DNA from: an uncultured Collinsella sp.
GTDB taxonomy: Bacteria > Actinomycetota > Coriobacteriia > Coriobacteriales > Coriobacteriaceae
NCBI GenBank assembly: GCA_900752345.1
Contig: CAADVA010000107.1
Span: forward strand, 1 to 6,855
Reading direction: 5' to 3'
DNA length: 6,855 nucleotides
This document shows, one piece after another, positions 1-3,859 of this stretch (positions are counted from its first letter, which is position 1; every line of letters starts with the position of its first letter). The position numbers and the translations under genes were made by a program. The notes beneath the pieces are model-generated. The model saw only the letters and a program-made list of their open reading frames with translations, searched no databases and was not told the origin of the DNA.

Positions 1-1
1 C

Positions 2-214
2 ATGTGTGCGACCGACGCTGCGAGCGACGGCGACAAGCAGGAGGCGACGCGCCTGACGGTGCGTGCTCGCGACTTGGTGGGCGAGGAGGCATGCGCGGCG
101 ATCATTAAGCTGGTGCGCGAGAGCGATGCCGAGCTCAACGCCGAGCGCAAGGCAAAGCGCGCGGGCGCCGACAAGGGAGCCGACGGCGTCAAGGAGGTCG
201 GCGATGCCCAGTAA
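2..214 (+). CDS. C-terminal part of an unidentified upstream gene
   Basis: The frame is open from the left edge to a TAA at 212-214, and its codons end mostly in G or C like those of the neighbouring genes, so it is very probably coding. The ATG at position 2 has no visible ribosome binding site because the window starts there, so the true start is probably further left. About 70 residues are visible: a short region with the sequence DLVGEEACAAIIKLVRESDA, which looks helical, then a charged tail rich in Lys, Arg, Ala, Asp and Gly that is probably disordered. I recognise no domain. RNase R and an S41 peptidase are common upstream neighbours of smpB, but the visible tail does not clearly match the end of either. 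The last 11 nt overlap the start of smpB in another frame, which suggests one operon with coupled translation. Confidence 0.6.
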   Translation: MCATDAASDGDKQEATRLTVRARDLVGEEACAAIIKLVRESDAELNAERKAKRAGADKGADGVKEVGDAQ

Positions 215-674
215 GCGCGAACGCAAGCTCATTTCCAAGAATCGCTCGGCGCATCACGAGTACTTTATCGACGAGACGTTCGAATGCGGCATTGAGCTGA
301 GCGGTACCGAGGTCAAGTCGATTCGCGAGCGCGCCTGTCAGATCACTGACGCCTTTGCGCTGATTCGTGGCGGCGAGTGCTGGCTGGTGGGCCTGCACAT
401 TCACCCTTACAGCCACGGTGGCGTGTGGAACCGTGATCCCGATCGTCGTCGCCGCCTGTTGCTGCATCGCAAGGAGATTGATTTTCTTGACGGCAAACTG
501 CGCAACCGCGGCTATGCGCTGGTGCCGTTGGAGCTCTACTTTAATGCCGATGGTCGCGTAAAGCTGCTGTTGGGCCTGGGTCGCGGTAAGAAGCTCTACG
601 ACAAACGCGAGGACATGGCCAAGCGCGACGTTCAGCGCGAGATCGATCGCGCGCTCAAGGAGCGTAACCGCTAG
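204..674 (+). CDS. smpB: SsrA-binding protein SmpB
   Basis: SmpB binds tmRNA (SsrA) and brings it to ribosomes stalled on broken mRNAs, so that the nascent chain is tagged for degradation and the ribosome is freed. The 156-residue product has the usual family length. It shows the N-terminal NRSAHHEYF segment (residues 13-21), the GTEVKS motif (34-39), an HIHPYSHG stretch (65-72), the LLLHRKEI stretch (85-92), a VPLELYF strand (107-113) and the GRGKKLYDKRE motif (126-136). The basic C-terminal tail (about 137-156) is the part known to enter the mRNA channel. The ATG at 204 is chosen because a perfect AAGGAGGT (191-198) lies 5 nt upstream and the family N-terminus starts here; an in-frame ATG at 63 would add unrelated residues. 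The gene overlaps the upstream frame by 11 nt. The tmRNA gene itself is not in the window. Confidence 0.98.
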   Translation: MPSKRERKLISKNRSAHHEYFIDETFECGIELSGTEVKSIRERACQITDAFALIRGGECWLVGLHIHPYSHGGVWNRDPDRRRRLLLHRKEIDFLDGKLRNRGYALVPLELYFNADGRVKLLLGLGRGKKLYDKREDMAKRDVQREIDRALKERNR

Positions 675-686
675 GCGCTCTGTATA

Positions 687-753
687 AGTTGCGGTGGAAT
701 GCGGACTGTTTTGCCTGTTTGAGGGGCTATTCAGTCCCTATTTCACCGCAACT
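687..753. repeat. imperfect palindrome downstream of smpB
   Basis: AGTTGCGGTGGAA (687-699) pairs with TTTCACCGCAACT (741-753), giving 13 bp with a single G-T pair. Inside it, GGACT (703-707) can pair with AGTCC (733-737). In that fold the two 21-nt arms (687-707 and 733-753) enclose a 25-nt centre, the same centre length as in the two palindrome arrays further right. A competing inner hairpin pairs AGGGGCT (722-728) with AGTCCCT (733-739). There is no T-run directly after the element, so it is not an obvious terminator. It may be a member of a dispersed palindromic repeat family, but only one copy is visible here. Confidence 0.6.
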
Positions 754-795
754 GCGGGCGTTCCATCTTGCTTGCTGTTCTGACACATATGTCTC

Positions 796-829
796 AAAGG
801 CGGCGTCCGGTATGGGCGTCGCCTTTTTT
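796..829 (+). terminator. intrinsic terminator after smpB
   Basis: GGCGGCGTCC (799-808) pairs with GGGCGTCGCC (814-823) over 10 bp including two G-U pairs, with loop GGTAT and six T residues immediately after (824-829). Three A residues before the stem can extend it. It should end the smpB transcript and separate it from the flavoprotein gene. It could also act inside a leader if that gene's promoter lies further upstream. Confidence 0.88.
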
Positions 830-880
830 GTGGGTACATACATTCATGAGGATCAATGCCGGGTTAGAGGAGTGGTCGTT

Positions 881-1384
881 ATGGACAAAACTGCGTTCTT
901 TACGATGCCGAGCGGCCTGTATGTGGTGAGTGCCGCGGCCGACGGGCTGCGTGCCGGCTGCGTCATCAACACGGCGGTGCAGGTGACGTCCGCGCCGCCG
1001 CGCATCTCGGTTGCCGTGAACAAGGAAAATGTCACGTCTGGTGTTATCTCGTCTGCCAAGGCCTTTGCGCTGACCGTGATCGATCAGACGGCCGATATGC
1101 TCTACATTGGCAACTTTGGATTCCGTACCAGCAGCGACTATGACAAATTTGCCAAGTACGAGACCCGCGAGACGGCTCTGGGCATGCCCTATGTGCCCGA
1201 GCACGCGGCGGCCCTGTTTAGCTGCCGTTTGATCGACACTGTAGATGTTGGCACGCATCTACTGTTTATCGGCGAGGTCGAAGATGCCGAGCGTCTGAGT
1301 GGCGAGACGCCGCTCACCTACGATTACTACCATAAGGTCCTGAAGGGCAAGACGCCTCCGAAGGCGTCCTCGTATCAAGGCTAG
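881..1384 (+). CDS. flavin reductase-like FMN-binding flavoprotein, Hrb type
   Basis: A 167-residue protein of the flavin-reductase split-barrel family (Flavin_Reduct type). The features resemble the N-terminal flavoprotein half of the high-molecular-weight rubredoxin (Hrb, NADH:rubredoxin oxidoreductase) of Moorella: the opening PSGLYVVSA, then INTAVQVTSAPPRISVAVNK, a GNFGFRTSSDYDKF segment, VDVGTHLLFIGEV, and the end TYDYYHKVLKGKTPPKASSY. These positions are known to form the FMN site and the dimer barrel. In Hrb the chain continues from this point into a rubredoxin domain; here it stops, and a separate rubredoxin gene begins 88 nt later. The likely role is cytoplasmic transfer of electrons from NAD(P)H via FMN to that rubredoxin. 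The ATG at 881 is preceded by AGAGGAG (866-872). A longer in-frame start at 689 would cross the terminator and is rejected. I see no convincing own promoter in 830-880. Confidence 0.9.
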   Translation: MDKTAFFTMPSGLYVVSAAADGLRAGCVINTAVQVTSAPPRISVAVNKENVTSGVISSAKAFALTVIDQTADMLYIGNFGFRTSSDYDKFAKYETRETALGMPYVPEHAAALFSCRLIDTVDVGTHLLFIGEVEDAERLSGETPLTYDYYHKVLKGKTPPKASSYQG

Positions 1385-1401
1385 AAATGTTTTAAAAATA
1401 C

Positions 1402-1429
1402 TTGCATTATATTATTGAGAACATATACT
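1402..1429 (+). promoter_or_regulatory. promoter of the rubredoxin gene inside a dyad
   Basis: TTGCAT (1402-1407) and TATACT (1424-1429) are separated by 16 nt in a very AT-rich block that stands out from the GC-rich surroundings. They form a good sigma70-type promoter, with a start expected near 1436, about 37 nt before the rubredoxin ATG. The promoter lies inside an inverted repeat: ACTTGC (1400-1405) plus TTAT (1407-1410) mirrors ATAA (1431-1434) plus GCAAGT (1435-1440), so a repressor could bind there. The regulator is unknown. Confidence 0.65.
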
Positions 1430-1472
1430 AATAAGCAAGTACACCAGCAGTCACGTTCGAGAGGAGAACATC

Positions 1473-1616
1473 ATGGCTGAGGAGAAGAAGACGTACAAGT
1501 TCGTGTGCACCGTTTGCGGTTATGAGGTTGAGGTCGACACGCCCGAGCTGCCCGAGGATTACGTGTGCCCGGTGTGCGGCGTCGGTCCCGATCAGTTTGA
1601 GCTCGTCGAGGAGTAA
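1473..1616 (+). CDS. short rubredoxin
   Basis: A 47-residue one-iron electron carrier, too small for most gene finders. The four iron ligands are visible as CTVCG (Cys12, Cys15) and CPVCG (Cys32, Cys35). The end, LPEDYVCPVCGVGPDQFE, is typical of rubredoxins. The stretch between the two cysteine pairs is only 16 residues against about 29 in classic rubredoxins, so the usual acidic loop is missing. Rubrerythrin rubredoxin-like domains are also short here, but the C-terminal part reads as rubredoxin. GAGAGGAG (1459-1466) lies just ahead of the ATG. The partner is most likely the flavoprotein gene directly upstream, with which it would reconstitute a split Hrb that feeds electrons to an O2- or NO-reducing flavodiiron protein or rubrerythrin elsewhere. 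It has its own promoter and may also be reached by read-through, since no terminator is seen after the flavoprotein gene. Confidence 0.92.
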   Translation: MAEEKKTYKFVCTVCGYEVEVDTPELPEDYVCPVCGVGPDQFELVEE

Positions 1617-1655
1617 CTCGCAGACACACGGCGAAAGCCGAATATAGCTCTGTCC

Positions 1656-1691
1656 AAGGGTCCCGGTCGGATATCCGGCCGGGGCCCTTTT
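1656..1691 (+). terminator. intrinsic terminator after rubredoxin
   Basis: GGGTCCCGGTCGG (1658-1670) pairs with CCGGCCGGGGCCC (1675-1687) over 13 bp with two G-U pairs. The loop is ATAT and TTTT follows (1688-1691). This closes the flavoprotein/rubredoxin unit. The following 1692-1756 stretch has only a small bulged hairpin (GGAT..CGGCT with AGCCG.ATCC, 1706-1731) and no gene that I can see. Confidence 0.88.
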
Positions 1692-1756
1692 CCTCCGTCC
1701 TCAAGGGATCACGGCTGCTGTTAGCCGATCCAGTCTGTTGTGAGTCCGGCCGACCG

Positions 1757-2054
1757 TTTGTCTTAATCTGTAACATCTAACGGCTCAAAACGGGTCTTTC
1801 TGTTACAGATTGAGACAAAAGGTTGGAGCTGAAGAAATGTCTCGATCCGTAACATCTAGAAGTGGAAATTGGGCCCACTTGTTACAGATCAAGACAAACC
1901 AAAACCGTCCGGCAGAAGATCTCAATCTGTAACATCTAGCAGTGAAAACGGGGTCTACGTGTTACAGATTGAGACAAACGGAGCTGTCCCTCGGAATGAT
2001 CTCGATCTGTAACATCTAGACATCAAAAGCGTGTCTAGATGTTACAGATCGAGA
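1757..2054. repeat. palindrome array A: four units, 40-bp alternating arms
   Basis: A 15-nt arm (consensus TCTCrATCTGTAACA) occurs at 1761, 1840, 1920 and 2000, and its inverted form (TGTTACAGATyGAGA) at 1801, 1880, 1960 and 2040, so arms come every 40 bp (one step is 39) in alternating orientation. The four hairpin units are 1757-1819 (19-bp arms, one T-G pair), 1838-1896 (17-bp arms, two C/A mismatches), 1920-1974 (15 bp, perfect) and 2000-2054 (23 bp, perfect). Every unit has a 25-nt centre between arms, with AAA at centre positions 12-14 and G at 17. The linkers between units are also 24-25 nt. The array fills most of the gap between rubredoxin and the 3' end of mntH, stopping 28 nt before the mntH stop codon. 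No T-run follows the hairpins, so they are not typical terminators, and no protein-coding sequence is evident. Confidence 0.9.
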
Positions 2055-2082
2055 CGTTTGCCTGGGTAGGTGCCCCGTCCCA

Positions 2083-3339
2083 TTACATCCCTGTCAACAA
2101 CACGACATCGAGAATCGTCACGATGGCGCCGATCCCTACAAGCAGCGCGTTGAGCGGGCGTGAATTGGCATATTTGCCCATGACGCGGCGTGAGCTGGTG
2201 AGCCGTATGAGCACAAAGACCGTAATCGGCAGCTGAAGCGACAACAATGCCTGACTCCAGATGAGACCCTCAAAAGGATTTGGGACGACCAGGCACGCCG
2301 CTACTGCGCCGGCGAAACAGGCCGCCACTCCGATCGAGGAATGTCGGTCGTGGATGTCGTATTCCTCGCCGAACATGCCCGCGGTGATGGTGCCCGCCGC
2401 CATGCCCGCCGTCACACTACTCGAGAGCCCCGCAAATAGCAGCGCCACGGCAAAGATGGTCGAGCTTGCCGGGCCCAGAATGGGGGAGAGCGTGGCCGCT
2501 GCGACGGCGAGGTCGTCTACGACCATGCCGTGCGCAAAGAAGGTCGTTGCGGCCAGGATGACCATGGCCGAGTTGATTGCCCAGCCCACGCCCATCGAAA
2601 AGAGCGTGTCGAAGAGCTCGTAGCGTAGACGTTCTTCGATAACCTGCTCGCCTTGGCCTTCGAAGTGCATGGATTGGATGACCTCGGAGTGCAGGAAGAG
2701 GTTGTGGGGCATAACGACCGCCCCTAGGACACTTACGATAATCGCTGCCGAGCCGGTGGGCATACTGGGTGTGATCCAGCTTGTGGCGGCTTGCGGCCAG
2801 TCGATCTTGACTAGTGCAAGCTCGGCTAAAAACGAAAGTCCCACCACGCCCACGAAGGCGATGATCCATCGCTCGGCGCGTTTGTAGGAGCTTGTCATGA
2901 GCATGGCAATCGATGCCGCCGCGACGATGATGCAGCCGGCGCGCACGGGCAGCCCAAAGAGCATCTGAAGGGCAATCGCACCACCCAGGACTTCGGCCAT
3001 GGCGGTGGCGACCGTGGCTAGATACGCGCTGCCGAGTATCGCACGCCCGACGAGGCGGGGCAGGTGGCGCGTCGTGGCCTCGGCAAGACACATGCCCGTG
3101 GCGATGCCCAAGTGCGCCGCGTTGTGCTGCAGCACAATGAGCATAATCGTGGACAGCGTGACGATCCACAGCAGCGCGTAGCCAAACTGCGAGCCGGCGG
3201 CCATATTGGAGGCCCAGTTGCCCGGGTCGATAAAGCCAACGTTCACGAGCAGTCCGGGGCCGATATGCCGTGCGATGTCGAGTCCTCCGTGGCCACCGGT
3301 GCGTCGGGAGCCAAAGTGTTGTTTGAGATGGTTGAGCAT
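2083..3339 (-). CDS. mntH: Nramp-family divalent metal transporter, probable Mn2+/Fe2+ uptake
   Basis: A 418-residue membrane protein made almost entirely of hydrophobic segments, matching the 11-helix Nramp fold that imports Mn2+ or Fe2+ across the inner membrane. The metal-site motif of helix 1 is present as IDPGNW (Asp38, Asn41), and that of helix 6 as VVMPHNLFLHS (Met210, His212). The retained Met argues for Mn/Fe rather than Mg. Helix 3 reads ATAMAEVLGGAIAL, with Ala113 where most proton-coupled Nramps have Asp (TDLAE motif). The loop and helix-9 region near GEEYDIHDRHSS lacks the usual Arg-Arg pair, so proton coupling may differ. The ATG at 3339 is chosen because AGGAG sits 6 nt upstream; a TTG at 3375 would add 12 residues unlike the family. 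No partner gene lies on this strand. Both sides are flanked by palindrome arrays. Confidence 0.92.
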   Translation of the reverse strand: MLNHLKQHFGSRRTGGHGGLDIARHIGPGLLVNVGFIDPGNWASNMAAGSQFGYALLWIVTLSTIMLIVLQHNAAHLGIATGMCLAEATTRHLPRLVGRAILGSAYLATVATAMAEVLGGAIALQMLFGLPVRAGCIIVAAASIAMLMTSSYKRAERWIIAFVGVVGLSFLAELALVKIDWPQAATSWITPSMPTGSAAIIVSVLGAVVMPHNLFLHSEVIQSMHFEGQGEQVIEERLRYELFDTLFSMGVGWAINSAMVILAATTFFAHGMVVDDLAVAAATLSPILGPASSTIFAVALLFAGLSSSVTAGMAAGTITAGMFGEEYDIHDRHSSIGVAACFAGAVAACLVVPNPFEGLIWSQALLSLQLPITVFVLIRLTSSRRVMGKYANSRPLNALLVGIGAIVTILDVVLLTGM

Positions 3340-3375
3340 GGTGCGCTCCTGCGTGCCGTTTGCTTGACGCCGCAA

Positions 3376-3403
3376 AGGATACCCGTTTTAGGCTCGAAGT
3401 TAA
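3376..3403 (-). promoter_or_regulatory. mntH: possible promoter of mntH
   Basis: On the minus strand TTAACT (3403-3398) and TATCCT (3381-3376) are 16 nt apart, about 37 nt before the ATG, which leaves a leader of roughly 30 nt that holds the AGGAG site. Both boxes match the sigma70 consensus only partly. The region is more AT-rich than its surroundings. Confidence 0.4.
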
Positions 3404-3413
3404 CCAAGACTAA
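3395..3413 (-). promoter_or_regulatory. possible DtxR/IdeR/MntR-type operator of mntH
   Basis: The minus-strand 19-mer TTAGTCTTGGTTAACTTCG agrees by hand alignment at 12 of 19 positions with the actinobacterial IdeR/DtxR-type operator TTAGGTTAGGCTAACCTAA. It overlaps the proposed -35 box, where a metal-bound repressor would block mntH when Mn or Fe is plentiful. The right half-site is weak, and no regulator gene is in the window. Confidence 0.35.
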
Positions 3414-3458
3414 CAAAATAGCTGTATTTGAATAGGATGAGGAAGGGGGCTGCCGAAA

Positions 3459-3680
3459 TGTCTTGATCTGTAACAACTAGGGATGGAAATTGGACCTAGC
3501 TGTTACAGATCAAGACAGGAAGAAATGGTTCTATGGAAAATCTCGATCTGTAACAGCTGACCGCCAAAACCGGCCCTTCGTGTTGCAGATTGAGACATTC
3601 GGAGCCGTCTCTCAAAAACATCTCAATCTGTAACAGTAGGTCGTCGAAATTGGGTCTTCCTGTTACAGATTGAGATGTTT
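3459..3680. repeat. palindrome array B: three units, 40-bp alternating arms
   Basis: Same family and same orientation as array A. Left arms start at 3461, 3541 and 3621 and inverted arms at 3501, 3581 and 3661, exactly 40 bp apart throughout. The units are 3459-3517 (17 bp perfect, extending to 23 bp with one mismatch), 3541-3595 (15 bp with two G-T pairs) and 3616-3680 (20-21 bp perfect). All three centres are 25 nt, with AAA at centre positions 12-14 and GG at 17-18. The linkers 3516-3540 and 3596-3620 are 25 nt; the latter matches the array A linker 1975-1999 at about 17 of 25 positions (both contain CGGAGCyGTCyCTC). The array lies between the divergent mntH and gltB genes, about 40 nt upstream of the mntH operator and 180 nt upstream of gltB. 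Confidence 0.9.
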
Positions 3681-3824
3681 GAAGTGGTGAGCTTGCAGGC
3701 CGAACTTGGGGCCCTTGTTGTCGCCCTTGAGGTCGGCGGTGTCCACTCGTAGGGCGTGCGTTACGCGATTGTTTCGAAACGGGCGGGAAACACAACGGGC
3801 CGGCGATGCACCTAGTATGCCTAG
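3663..3824 (-). other. coding-like minus-strand frame without a good start, possible gene remnant
   Basis: Reading the minus strand gives 53 open codons that end at a TAA lying in the right arm of the last palindrome unit. The part around 3675-3763 contains HALRVDTADLKGDNKGPKFG, and about 22 of 26 codons there end in G or C, as in the real genes of this window. There is no ATG and no ribosome binding site; only a GTG within the peptide could start it. I recognise no family. It may be the tail of a decayed gene, a piece carried with the repeat array, or chance in a GC-rich leader. Confidence 0.3.
3776..3818 (+). promoter_or_regulatory. possible gltB control region: GAAAC-n6-GAAAC and a -10 box
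   Basis: GAAAC occurs at 3776-3780 and again at 3787-3791, with exactly 6 nt between, like neighbouring half-sites of actinobacterial GlnR boxes. A -10-like TAGTAT (3813-3818) follows, but no -35 box lies at the right distance. With a start near 3825 the GAAAC pair would be centred near -41.5, the usual place for an activator that replaces a poor -35. The first GAAAC is also half of the palindrome GTTTCGAAAC (3771-3780). Whether this organism has GlnR is unknown. Confidence 0.35.
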
Positions 3825-3859
3825 TCAACTGACTGTCTAACACCTAGGGGAGGATCGCG

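Noticed and set aside
675..880. tmRNA gene downstream of smpB
   Set aside because: The gap is about 200 nt, contains a palindrome and a terminator, and shows no tRNA-like ends with CCA or tag reading frame.
1471..1776. Small minus-strand frames beginning MLQIK/MLQIE near the palindromes (also 2039-2236 on the plus strand and 3243-3476 on the minus strand)
   Set aside because: Their common start is only the repeat arm ATGTTACAGATC read as codons. They run across terminators or real genes and show no family resemblance.
1757..2054. Integron attC sites
   Set aside because: Spacing is rigid with no cassette ORFs between sites, and the arms do not contain the GTTRRRY core.
2000..2054. Terminator for mntH on the minus strand
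   Set aside because: The 23-bp hairpin is strong but no T-run follows on either strand. It might still slow polymerase.
2083..3375. Longer mntH starting at TTG 3375
   Set aside because: The ATG at 3339 has a well-placed AGGAG and fits the family N-terminus; the longer start would place the mRNA start upstream of the proposed promoter.
1757..3680. CRISPR array
   Set aside because: The repeats alternate in orientation, are only 15 nt and drift between copies, the intervals share a core, and no cas gene is nearby.
3820..3847. Three CCTAG copies in the gltB leader (3811, 3820, 3843)
   Set aside because: The spacing is irregular and the last copy overlaps the ribosome binding site; too short to call an operator.
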